A stretch of DNA of 49,597 bases from Bradyrhizobium guangdongense (GTDB lineage: Bacteria > Pseudomonadota > Alphaproteobacteria > Rhizobiales > Xanthobacteraceae), in NCBI RefSeq assembly GCF_006483445.1, contig NZ_PPPT01000066.1:1-49597 (forward strand), written 5' to 3'. A program made the position numbers and the translations under genes. Below are positions 37,362-44,278 of this stretch, in pieces; the first letter of the stretch is position 1, and each line of letters starts with the position of its first letter. Under the pieces are notes generated by a model. The model worked only from the letters and a program-made list of their open reading frames with translations. It did no database searches and was not told the origin of the DNA.

Positions 37362-37391
37362 TTGACACTTCATCATTGCAATATATGCAAT
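37362..37391 (+). promoter_or_regulatory. lysR promoter with overlapping palindrome
   Basis: TTGACA at 37362-37367 and TATGCA at 37384-37389 are separated by 16 nt. The palindrome ATTGCA-ATATA-TGCAAT (37375-37391) overlaps the -10 and has the spaced T-N11-A form of LysR-family sites. The predicted start of transcription falls within a few bases of the lysR ATG at 37398. Confidence 0.55.
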
Positions 37392-37397
37392 AATGGC

Positions 37398-38279
37398 ATG
37401 GACCGCCTCGAAGCCATGCAGGTGTTCGTCACCGTCGCCGATCTCAGCGGCTTTGCACCGGCGGCGCGCAAGCGGCGGCTGTCGCCCTCGGCCGTGACGC
37501 GGCTGATCGCCTCGCTGGAAGAGCATCTCGGCGCACGGCTGCTGCAGCGGACCACACGTTCTGTCACGCTGACCGATGTCGGCCGGCGCTATCTCGAGCG
37601 CGCCCGGCGGATTCTCGCCGATGTCGAGGAGGCCGACAGTTCGGCGCAAGAGGAGCGCACCCGGCCGAGCGGCCGGCTCGTCGTCTCCGCTCCCGTCGGC
37701 TTCGGCCGGCTCCATGTCGGCCCTGTCATGTCCGCCTACCTGAAGCGCTATCCTGATGTCACCGGTGAGTTGCGACTGTCGGATCATCTCATCAACCTCG
37801 TCGAGGACGCCGTCGATGTCGCGGTCAGGATCGGCCACCTCGCCGATTCCTCGCTGGTCGCCCGCCAGGTCGGCGAGATGCGGCGGATCGTGGTCGCCTC
37901 GCCCGACTATCTCAAGCGCCATGGCGAGCCGAAGACGCCGGACGATTTGCTCGCGCATCAGACCATCCAGTTCGGCCCGACGCCCTGGCGCTTTGTCCGC
38001 GACACCGGCGATGTCGAGGTGACGCCATCCCCGCGCTTCTCCAGCAACAGCGCCGACGCCGTGCTGCAATATGCCGAGCAAGGCGGCGGCGTGACGCGCG
38101 TGCTGGCCTATCAGGCGGCCGATCTCCTGAAGCGCGGAAAGCTGAAGATCGTGCTCGCAAAATATGAGCAGCCGAAATTGCCGGTCCACGTCGTCTATCC
38201 GACGTCGCGCCTGCTCTCGGCAAAGGTGCGGACGTTTATCGACGTGGTGGTGGAGACGACGGACTGGAAGTTCGGGTAA
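37398..38279 (+). CDS. LysR-family transcriptional regulator
   Basis: This 293-residue LysR regulator has the N-terminal winged helix-turn-helix (MQVFVTVADLSGFAPAARKR, then LSPSAVTRLIASLEEHLGAR) and a periplasmic-binding-like effector domain from about residue 90. It resembles the subgroup annotated as DNA-binding regulators of flavin or quinone reductases. I placed the start at ATG 37398, since upstream sequence would read through the promoter. No Shine-Dalgarno sequence precedes it. It is divergent from the PNPOx-like gene, and the palindrome in the 121-nt gap may serve both. Confidence 0.88.
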   Translation: MDRLEAMQVFVTVADLSGFAPAARKRRLSPSAVTRLIASLEEHLGARLLQRTTRSVTLTDVGRRYLERARRILADVEEADSSAQEERTRPSGRLVVSAPVGFGRLHVGPVMSAYLKRYPDVTGELRLSDHLINLVEDAVDVAVRIGHLADSSLVARQVGEMRRIVVASPDYLKRHGEPKTPDDLLAHQTIQFGPTPWRFVRDTGDVEVTPSPRFSSNSADAVLQYAEQGGGVTRVLAYQAADLLKRGKLKIVLAKYEQPKLPVHVVYPTSRLLSAKVRTFIDVVVETTDWKFG

Positions 38280-38285
38280 GATCTC

Positions 38286-38409
38286 GTGCCCCGGATGCTG
38301 CGCAGCGCGCCGCCCTTCGCAGCGTGATGCGCTGCTGATCCGGGGCCCACACCGCAATGGGTCCCGGCTCTGCGGAGCGGCACTTCGCGCCGCACCGCGT
38401 CCGGGACAC
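38286..38409. repeat. Intergenic palindromic repeat in convergent gap
   Basis: The element begins GTGCCCCGGATGCTGCGCAG and ends GCGTCCGGGACAC, giving inverted ends, and holds a further GATCCGGGGCCCAC / GGGTCCCGG core. It lies between the convergent ends of the lysR and PaaI-type thioesterase genes and may stop transcription from both sides. Confidence 0.65.
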
Positions 38410-38417
38410 GAAAACCG

Positions 38418-38837
38418 TCACCCCTTCTTCGGCACCACGCGGAATGTGCCGTTGGCGCGCGCGATCACGGCGTCGTCCGCCTTGATCAGGCTCTGCGCAA
38501 AGCAGATCGTCGAGCCCGTCTTGATCACCTCGCTTTCGACCGCAAGCCATTGGCCGATCTCGGCCGAGCCGACAAAATCGACCGCAAGCGTGATCGTCAC
38601 GAAAGACGTGGTCCAGCCCGTTGCTTGCGCGCAGCTATAGCCCATCGCGTTATCGGCGAGGGACGCGATCAGACCGCCATGGATCAGGCCACGAGCGTTG
38701 GTGTGGGGCTTTGCCAGCCGCAACGCCATGACGACCGCCTTCTCGGTGCGCTTTGAATAGAGCGGCTCCCAGGGATCGGTGAAAGGGCTCTTGCGGAAAT
38801 GCGGCTCAAAACCTTGGGGGATATCGGTCTGTGTCAT
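38418..38837 (-). CDS. PaaI-family hotdog thioesterase
   Basis: This 139-residue single hotdog-domain protein carries the PaaI/YbgC-like motif HGGLIASLADNAMG (residues 53-66), with Asp62 as the likely catalytic acid, followed by VTITLAVDFVGSAEIGQWL. Such enzymes hydrolyse aryl- or acyl-CoA thioesters, often to release CoA from dead-end intermediates. It sits next to the TRAP transporter promoter region and within the cou-type neighbourhood, so an aromatic CoA ester is a plausible substrate. It reads away from the TRAP operon and has its own promoter in the shared 410-nt gap. Confidence 0.82.
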   Translation of the reverse strand: MTQTDIPQGFEPHFRKSPFTDPWEPLYSKRTEKAVVMALRLAKPHTNARGLIHGGLIASLADNAMGYSCAQATGWTTSFVTITLAVDFVGSAEIGQWLAVESEVIKTGSTICFAQSLIKADDAVIARANGTFRVVPKKG

Positions 38838-39043
38838 CTGTCGCTCGCGTTGATTGGCTTTGGTCTATTGAACGCGAACGGCGTGACGAGTTCATCACCT
38901 ACAAAGTTTTAAACGGGATTTGCGCAAACGTTTGAAACGGCCCGACCTGTGCGGATAGCGAACGGCGCGCCGGTTACGCAGGGGTGACCAGGCCTTGCGA
39001 CTTTTGTCGCACCGCTTCTGTCCGCCTCGCCTGAGGCCCTCGC

Positions 39044-39082
39044 TTGTGGCCATCATCCGCCCGCGATAATTATGACCTATAA
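39044..39082 (+). promoter_or_regulatory. Candidate TRAP promoter with TTAT-N5-ATAA operator
   Basis: TTGTGG (39044-39049) and TAATTA (39067-39072) have 17-nt spacing. TTATGACCTATAA (39070-39082) is a perfect 4-bp-arm inverted repeat with a 5-nt centre and overlaps the -10. It matches the repeats at the ABC operon and crotonase promoters, so the same MarR regulator may bind all three. Confidence 0.5.
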
Positions 39083-39161
39083 CGTTTGGGCAGAAGGAGT
39101 GGGGTTCGCCGCATCGCGATAAGGCGGTGTCGGCGTAAGGCCGCAGGCCGCCTGTTCCGGC

Positions 39162-39193
39162 TTGAACAAACGTATAAGATAGATAACATGTTA
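39162..39193 (+). promoter_or_regulatory. Second candidate TRAP promoter with palindrome
   Basis: TTGAAC (39162-39167) and TAACAT (39184-39189) have 16-nt spacing. A perfect palindrome TAACATGTTA covers 39184-39193, again over the -10. It lies 54 nt upstream of the dctP start codon. Confidence 0.4.
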
Positions 39194-39247
39194 ACTAACG
39201 AGACCGGGCCAACGAAGCCTGCGCTCACTTGAAAGGGAGAGACGTCG

Positions 39248-40264
39248 ATGAGGAAAGCGTGGTTGGCGTTGCTGGTGGCTGCCAGCGTGACGCCTGCGTT
39301 TGCGCAGGACAGGACCTTCGAATTGAAGATCTCGCACTGGGTGCCGGCTTCGCATCCGCTGCAGAAATCGCTGGAGGATTGGGCCGCGGCCGTGGAGAAG
39401 GATTCCGGCGGCACCATCAAGGGCAAGGTTTTCCCGGCACAACAGCTCGGCAAGGCGTTTGACCATTACGACATGGCCCGCGACGGGATCGCCGACGTCA
39501 CCTATGTCAATCCCGGCTATCAGCCCGGCCGCTTCCCGATCATCGGCGCCGGCGAATTGCCGTTCCTGATCTCGGATGCCAAGGGCGGCTCGGCGGGCCT
39601 CGATGCCTGGTATCGCAAATACGCCGAGAAGGAGATGAAGGACGTCAAATACTGCCTCGCCTTCATCCATTCCCCCTCCTCCTTCCATTCCAAGACCAAG
39701 AAGATCGTGGTGCCCGAGGACGTGAAGGGCATGAAGATCCGCCCGGCGCACGCCACCATGGCGAACTTCGTGACGTCGCTCGGCGGCACCAATGTGCAGT
39801 CGTCCGCGCCTGAGGTCCGCGACATCATCGAGCGCGGCGTCGCCGACGGCGTCACCTTCCCCTGGGGCTCGCTGGTGCTGTTCGGCATCGACAAGGTGAC
39901 GAAGTACGACATGGACGCGCCACTCTACGTCACGACCTTCGTGTTCGTGATGAACAAGGACAAGTACAATGCGATGTCCGACAAGCAGAAGGCCGCGATC
40001 GACAAGAACTGCTCGACCGAGATGGCGGGCGTCGTCGGCGAACACTGGGGCAAGTTCGAGGACGCCGGCATCGACAAGGTCAAGGCCGAGTCCAGCCACG
40101 AGGTCTACAAGCTGACGCCGGAGCAGACCGCGCAGTGGAAGAAGGCCGCCGAGCCGCTGGTCAAGACCTGGGGCGACGGCGTCAAAAAGAACGGCGGCGA
40201 CCCGGATGCGGCGCTGACCGAGCTGAAGGCTTCGCTGAAGAAGTACAACGCGCTGGCTGAATAA
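39248..40264 (+). CDS. dctP: TRAP transporter substrate-binding protein (DctP family)
   Basis: This 338-residue periplasmic protein has a signal peptide ending at about Ala19 (VTPAFA before QD). The mature part shows DctP-family blocks: FELKISHWVPASHPLQK, the VFPAQQLGKAFDHYDMARDG stretch, and DVKGMKIRPA with the Arg of the carboxylate-binding region. It captures an organic acid for the TRAP permease. In R. palustris a TRAP system (TarPQM) in the cou neighbourhood binds p-coumarate and related acids, and this context is the same. AAGGGAGAG precedes the ATG. A strong terminator separates it from dctQ, probably raising the amount of binding protein over permease. Confidence 0.9.
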   Translation: MRKAWLALLVAASVTPAFAQDRTFELKISHWVPASHPLQKSLEDWAAAVEKDSGGTIKGKVFPAQQLGKAFDHYDMARDGIADVTYVNPGYQPGRFPIIGAGELPFLISDAKGGSAGLDAWYRKYAEKEMKDVKYCLAFIHSPSSFHSKTKKIVVPEDVKGMKIRPAHATMANFVTSLGGTNVQSSAPEVRDIIERGVADGVTFPWGSLVLFGIDKVTKYDMDAPLYVTTFVFVMNKDKYNAMSDKQKAAIDKNCSTEMAGVVGEHWGKFEDAGIDKVKAESSHEVYKLTPEQTAQWKKAAEPLVKTWGDGVKKNGGDPDAALTELKASLKKYNALAE

Positions 40265-40283
40265 TTTCGACCGAAACAGAAGC

Positions 40284-40312
40284 GGCGGCGGGAATCCTCC
40301 CGCCGCCTTTTT
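40284..40312 (+). terminator. Terminator/attenuator between dctP and dctQ
   Basis: GGCGGCGGGA and TCCCGCCGCC form a perfect 10-bp stem with loop ATCC, followed by TTTTT. It lies inside the TRAP operon and probably allows partial read-through to the membrane subunits. Confidence 0.85.
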
Positions 40313-40336
40313 CCTGCAAACTGGGGCATTCAGCAC

Positions 40337-40846
40337 ATGAAACGCGCCTGGATGGATCGCGTGATCGACTCGATCGAATGGATCGCAGCCGGTTTCGTCG
40401 GCATCGTCGCGCTCGACATCTTCCTGTCGGTCCTGTTGCGCAACACGCTGAACTATTCGATCCCCGATTCCTTCGACATCGGCCGCATGCTGCTCGGCAT
40501 CCTCATCTTCTGGGGCATCGCAGCGACATCCTATCGCGGCACCCACATCACGGTCGACTTGGTCTGGGGCAATGTTGGGCCGCGTTACCAGCGCTGGATC
40601 GACGTGTTCGCAACGCTGGTGCTGCTGTTCGTCGTCACCGTGCAGACCTGGACGTTGTTCGACAAGGTGCGCGGCACCTATAACGACAACGTCCTGACCT
40701 TCGACATGCACATGCCGACCTGGCCGTTCTTCGCGATCGCCTGGATCGGCGACGTCTCCGCCGTGCTGCTGATCGCGATCCGCACCTACCGGCTGATCTT
40801 CCATCCCGAAGACATGCACGATCCCAAATTCAAGGCGACGGAGTAG
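40337..40846 (+). CDS. dctQ: TRAP transporter small permease (DctQ family)
   Basis: This 169-residue inner-membrane protein has four hydrophobic segments and the DctQ pattern: IEWIAAGFVGIVALDIFLSV at the first helix, then FWGIAATSYRGTHITVDLVW, where the RG(T/D)H(I)xVD motif is diagnostic. It bridges the binding protein and DctM. dctM begins 2 nt after its stop. Confidence 0.9.
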   Translation: MKRAWMDRVIDSIEWIAAGFVGIVALDIFLSVLLRNTLNYSIPDSFDIGRMLLGILIFWGIAATSYRGTHITVDLVWGNVGPRYQRWIDVFATLVLLFVVTVQTWTLFDKVRGTYNDNVLTFDMHMPTWPFFAIAWIGDVSAVLLIAIRTYRLIFHPEDMHDPKFKATE

Positions 40847-40848
40847 AC

Positions 40849-42165
40849 ATGAGCACCGATGCCGTCGCCGTAATCGGCTTCGTTTCACTGTTCGCCTTGA
40901 TGCTGCTGCGCGTGCCCGTCGGCATGGCCATGGGCCTCGTCGGCGTGTCCGGCTTCGCCTATCTCGTCAATGGCACCGCCGCGCTGAAGCTCGTCGGCCA
41001 GACCTCGATGCGCACGGTCACCGACTACACCTTCGGCGTCATCCCGATGTTTTTGCTGATGGGCTCCTTCGTCAGCCATTCCGGCATGAGCCGCGAGCTG
41101 TTCCGCGCCGCCAACGGCTTTGTCGGGCATCTGCGCGGTGGTCTCGGCATCGCCACCGTCGGCGCCTGCGGCGGTTTTGCCGCGATCTGCGGCTCGTCGG
41201 TCGCGACTGCCGCGACCTTCTCCGCGGTCGCCTATCCCGAGATGCGCCGCTTCGGCTATCCGCAGTCGTTTGCGACAGGCGTGATCGCGGCCGGCGGCAC
41301 GCTGGGTGCGATGCTGCCGCCGTCTACCGTGCTCGCCGTTTACGGCATCATCACCGAGCAGGACATCGGCAAGCTCTTCATCGCCGGTATCATTCCGGGT
41401 CTGCTCGCGATGACCATGTACATGATCACCATCGCCCTGATCGGCTATTTCCGCCCCGATTTCCTGCCCAAGGGCAAGGTGCTGCCCTGGCGCGAACGGT
41501 TTGCCGGATTGAAGGAGATCTGGGCGCCGGTGCTGCTGTTCATCTTCGTCATCGGCGGTCTCTACGGCCTGCCCTATCTGCCGCGCTTCACGCCGACCGA
41601 AGCCGGCGGTGTCGGCGCCGCCGGCGCCTTCATCATCGGCGTGCTCACTGGGCGGCTGGACAAGGAAAAGATCCTCGCCTCGCTCTTGCAGGCGACGCGC
41701 ACCGCAGCCGCGGTGTTCACCGTGCTGATCGGCGCGCTGATTTTCGGCTATTTCCTGACGGTGACGCAGACACCGCAGAAGGTCACGGAATTCCTCACCG
41801 GCCTCGGCATCGGCCCTTACGGCGTGCTGGCGCTGATCATGGTGATGTATCTCGTGCTCGGCTGCCTGATGGACGCGATGGCGATGATTATCCTCACCGT
41901 GCCGATCATCTTCCCCGTGGTCACGCATCTCGGTTTTGATCCGATCTGGTTCGGCGTCATCATCGTGATGACGGTCGAGCTCGGCCTGATCCATCCACCG
42001 GTGGGGATGAACGTCTTTGTCATCAAAAGCGTGGTAAAGGACGTCTCCTTCTCCACGATTTTCAAGGGCGTCATTCCCTTCGTCGTCACCGACCTGATCC
42101 GCCTCGTGATCCTGATCGCCTTCCCGCTGCTGGCGACGTGGTTGCCGACGCGCATGATGCAGTAA
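40849..42165 (+). CDS. dctM: TRAP transporter large permease (DctM family)
   Basis: This 438-residue protein has about twelve hydrophobic segments and is the Na+- or H+-driven transport subunit. Typical features include RVPVGMAMGLVGVSGF, the AICGSSVATAATFSAVAYPEM segment, and GGTLGAMLPPSTVLAVYG. A second repeat half contains GCLMDAMAMIILTVPIIFPV and IHPPVGMNVFVIK. It forms a complete secondary uptake system with DctP and DctQ. A DUF3237 gene follows after 11 nt. Confidence 0.93.
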   Translation: MSTDAVAVIGFVSLFALMLLRVPVGMAMGLVGVSGFAYLVNGTAALKLVGQTSMRTVTDYTFGVIPMFLLMGSFVSHSGMSRELFRAANGFVGHLRGGLGIATVGACGGFAAICGSSVATAATFSAVAYPEMRRFGYPQSFATGVIAAGGTLGAMLPPSTVLAVYGIITEQDIGKLFIAGIIPGLLAMTMYMITIALIGYFRPDFLPKGKVLPWRERFAGLKEIWAPVLLFIFVIGGLYGLPYLPRFTPTEAGGVGAAGAFIIGVLTGRLDKEKILASLLQATRTAAAVFTVLIGALIFGYFLTVTQTPQKVTEFLTGLGIGPYGVLALIMVMYLVLGCLMDAMAMIILTVPIIFPVVTHLGFDPIWFGVIIVMTVELGLIHPPVGMNVFVIKSVVKDVSFSTIFKGVIPFVVTDLIRLVILIAFPLLATWLPTRMMQ

Positions 42166-42176
42166 GAGGTGATGCG

Positions 42177-42638
42177 ATGAGCACCCCGACGATCGAGACG
42201 AAATACGTCTTCACCCTCACCGTGCGCATCGGCGACGTCGTCACGGCGGGTGAGACCGGCACCGGCGTTCGACGCATCATCCCCATCATCGGCGGCGAGG
42301 TCACCGGCGCGGTCACCGGCAAAGTGCTGCCGTTCGGCGCCGACTTCCAGATCATCCGTCCCAACGAGCTGATCGATCTCGAAGCCAAATACGCCTTCGA
42401 GACCGACGACGGCGCCACCGTCTATGTGGAGAACAAGGGCATGCGCTTCGGCCCGGTCGACCTGCTACAAAAGCTCAAGCGCGGCGAGCCGGTCGATCCA
42501 AAACTGATCTACTTCCGCACCGTGCCGAAGTTCGAGACCGGACACGAAAAGTACCGCTGGCTGATGGAACACATCTTTGTCGCCTCGGCCGCGCGCCATG
42601 CCGACCGCGTGGTGATCGATGTGCATCAGGTGATGTGA
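42177..42638 (+). CDS. DUF3237 family protein
   Basis: This 153-residue protein matches my recollection of the DUF3237 family: a beta-rich protein with an N-terminal FTLTVRIGDVVTAGETGTG stretch, then a conserved RRIIPIIGGEVTG segment, GADFQIIRPNE and the closing FRTVPKFETG block. Its function is not established. It starts 11 nt after dctM with GAGGTGA before the ATG at 42177, so it is very likely co-transcribed with the TRAP transporter. That position suggests a role in handling the imported acid, for example ligand binding or a minor enzymatic step. There is no signal peptide, so it acts in the cytoplasm. Confidence 0.8.
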   Translation: MSTPTIETKYVFTLTVRIGDVVTAGETGTGVRRIIPIIGGEVTGAVTGKVLPFGADFQIIRPNELIDLEAKYAFETDDGATVYVENKGMRFGPVDLLQKLKRGEPVDPKLIYFRTVPKFETGHEKYRWLMEHIFVASAARHADRVVIDVHQVM

Positions 42639-42650
42639 GGGCCTGGAATA

Positions 42651-42685
42651 TTGACATCCGCGATCTTGTGTGTATAAATACACAC
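42651..42685 (+). promoter_or_regulatory. hicAB promoter with palindromic operator
   Basis: TTGACA (42651-42656) and TATAAA (42673-42678) with 16-nt spacing form the strongest promoter in the window. The palindrome GTGTGTAT-AA-ATACACAC (42668-42685) covers the -10. It ends 1 nt before the hicA ATG, so transcription should start almost at the start codon. The HicB antitoxin with its ribbon-helix-helix tail is the expected repressor. Confidence 0.8.
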
Positions 42686-42686
42686 C

Positions 42687-42875
42687 ATGAATAGCCGAGA
42701 AATCATCTCGGCCCTTCAGAGGGATGGCTGGGTCCAAGTGGCTCAAAAAGGCAGCCACACCCAATTCAAGCACCCGACGAAAACGGGCCGCGTCACCGTC
42801 CCCCATCCCAAGCGGGATATCCCGCTCGGGACCCTCAAGAGCATCGAGAAGCAATCCGGTCTGAAGCTGAGGTAG
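42687..42875 (+). CDS. hicA: HicA-family mRNA interferase toxin
   Basis: This 62-residue protein is a typical HicA (YcfA-like) toxin with a double-stranded-RNA-binding-like fold. The catalytic His24 is in the KGSHTQFKHP motif, and the tail has the IPLGTLKSIEKQSGL segment. Such toxins cleave mRNA to halt translation when the antitoxin is lost. The ATG lies within about 9 nt of the -10 box and has no Shine-Dalgarno sequence, so the mRNA is probably leaderless. hicB follows after 5 nt. Module length and order (toxin first) are normal for the family. Confidence 0.92.
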   Translation: MNSREIISALQRDGWVQVAQKGSHTQFKHPTKTGRVTVPHPKRDIPLGTLKSIEKQSGLKLR

Positions 42876-42880
42876 CGCGC

Positions 42881-43279
42881 ATGCGTCACTACATCGGTCT
42901 TATTCACAAGGATGCCGACAGCGATTTCGGCGTGTCTTTTCCCGATCTCCCTGGCGTTGTCACGGCGGGGACGACGCTCGATGACGCGCGCGACATGGCC
43001 GAGGAAGCGTTGGCGCTTCATCTCGAAGGTTTGGCCGAAGACGGAGAGGCCATTCCTGAGCCGTCGTCTCTCGAAGAGATCATGTCGGATCCCGAAAACC
43101 GCTCAGGCGTCGCCATTCTCGTTTCGGTGAAGGACGAGCAGCCGAAAGTGGTTCGCGTCAATGTCACATTGCCCGGCGACGTGCTGGAGCAGATCGACCG
43201 CTACGCAGAAGCGCACGGCTTCACGCGATCAGGATTACTCGCTCAAGCGGCGAAAAAGTTGATCGCTGAAGCTGCGTGA
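42881..43279 (+). CDS. hicB: HicB-family antitoxin
   Basis: This 132-residue antitoxin has the N-terminal HicB domain, with a degenerate RNase-H-like fold (DADSDFGVSFPDLPGVVTAG, then DDARDMAEEALALHLEGL). A C-terminal ribbon-helix-helix DNA-binding segment follows (VNVTLPGDVLEQIDRYAEAH, then FTRSGLLAQAAKKL). It neutralises HicA and should bind the palindrome over the promoter. The long form with an RHH tail is one of the two standard HicB types. Confidence 0.92.
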   Translation: MRHYIGLIHKDADSDFGVSFPDLPGVVTAGTTLDDARDMAEEALALHLEGLAEDGEAIPEPSSLEEIMSDPENRSGVAILVSVKDEQPKVVRVNVTLPGDVLEQIDRYAEAHGFTRSGLLAQAAKKLIAEAA

Positions 43280-43330
43280 GTCGCCGGAGCGTCCAGAACC
43301 ACTCCCCGGGGTTATGGGTCCTGATTTCGC

Positions 43331-43370
43331 CAGGACGGCACCGGATTCAGGGCTTTTTCTCGCCGTCCTG
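43331..43370. other. Stem-loop after hicB
   Basis: CAGGACGGC and GCCGTCCTG are perfect 9-bp inverted arms with a 22-nt loop. It lies between hicB and the crotonase promoter and may serve as a terminator of the hicAB transcript, although no T run follows the right arm. The remaining intergenic sequence shows nothing else until the promoter at 43417. Confidence 0.4.
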
Positions 43371-43416
43371 ATCACAGCCCCGCGGGCCGGGAATGGCCAG
43401 CGCACCCACCTCCATA

Positions 43417-43449
43417 TTGACTCCTTCAAAATTCGTTATAGAACATAAC
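43417..43449 (+). promoter_or_regulatory. Promoter region of the phenylpropanoid operon with TTAT-N5-ATAA operator
   Basis: A TTGACT box (43417-43422) is followed by the inverted repeat GTTAT-AGAAC-ATAAC (43435-43449), which spans the expected -10 and ends 19 nt before the crotonase ATG. The repeat has the same TTAT-N5-ATAA layout as those at 32814 and 39070. Confidence 0.55.
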
Positions 43450-43468
43450 TATTCTCAAAAGGACGCAA

Positions 43469-44278
43469 ATGACACAGGGAAACGCCGATACCGCTGGTGC
43501 GGGGGCCTCGGGGCTGCTCAGGATCGAGAGGGCGGACAAGGTTTTGACCGTTGGTCTGAACCGGCCGGCCAAGCGCAACGCGCTCAATGACGGCATCATC
43601 CTGGAGATCGGCGAATGCTTTGCGACGCTACCTGACGACATCGGGGCGGTGGTGATCCACGGCATCGGCGACCATTTCTCCTCCGGCCTCGATCTCTCGG
43701 AATTGCAGGACCATGACGCCACCGGCGGCTTGTTGCACTCCCAGATGTGGCACCGGGTCTTTGACCGCATCCAGTACAGCCGGGTGCCCGTGATCGCCGC
43801 GCTGAAGGGCGCGGTGATCGGCGGCGGGCTCGAGCTTGCCTGCGCCGCCCATATCCGCGTCGCCGAGCCCTCGACCTATTTCGCGCTGCCCGAGGGACAG
43901 CGCGGCATCTTCGTCGGCGGCGGCGGCTCGGTGCGGCTGCCGCGCCTGATCGGCGTGGCGCGCATGATGGACATGATGCTGACCGGCCGCGTCTATTCCG
44001 CCACGGAAGGCGCCTCCTACGGCTTTGCGCAATATCTGACCGAGGCTGACGGATCGCTGCCGAAGGCGCTGGAACTCGCCCAGCGCATCGCTTCCAATGC
44101 GCCGCTGACGAACTTTGCCGTGCTGCAGGCGCTGCCGATGATCGCGGAGGCCAATCCGCAGACCGGCCTGTTGATGGAATCGCTGATGGCGACGGTGGCG
44201 CAGAGCGACAAGGAAGCCAAGCGCCGGATCCGCGAATTCCTCGAGCACAAGACCGCCAAGGTGAAGCCGAAATCATGA
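43469..44278 (+). CDS. Crotonase-family enoyl-CoA hydratase (CouA-like candidate)
   Basis: This 269-residue crotonase has oxyanion-hole regions at SSGLDL (Gly73) and GGGLEL (Gly120) and acidic residues at Glu122 and Glu142 (LPEGQRGIFVGGGG). These positions suit hydration of an enoyl-CoA, and some family members also cleave the product to an aldehyde and acetyl-CoA. The following gene encodes feruloyl/coumaroyl-CoA synthase, coupled by an ATGA overlap, so the substrate is probably feruloyl- or p-coumaroyl-CoA. Whether it stops at the hydrate or acts as a lyase cannot be told from sequence. AAGGA precedes the ATG. Confidence 0.85.
   Translation: MTQGNADTAGAGASGLLRIERADKVLTVGLNRPAKRNALNDGIILEIGECFATLPDDIGAVVIHGIGDHFSSGLDLSELQDHDATGGLLHSQMWHRVFDRIQYSRVPVIAALKGAVIGGGLELACAAHIRVAEPSTYFALPEGQRGIFVGGGGSVRLPRLIGVARMMDMMLTGRVYSATEGASYGFAQYLTEADGSLPKALELAQRIASNAPLTNFAVLQALPMIAEANPQTGLLMESLMATVAQSDKEAKRRIREFLEHKTAKVKPKS

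Larger units (their letters stand above)
38838..39247. other. 410-nt intergenic regulatory region upstream of TRAP operon
   Basis: No gene is visible. The left part holds overlapping palindromes TTTGCGCAAA (38919-38928) and AAACGTTT (38926-38933). The right part holds two candidate promoters with inverted repeats, listed separately. The rest shows no coding potential or RNA fold that I can recognise. Confidence 0.6.
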
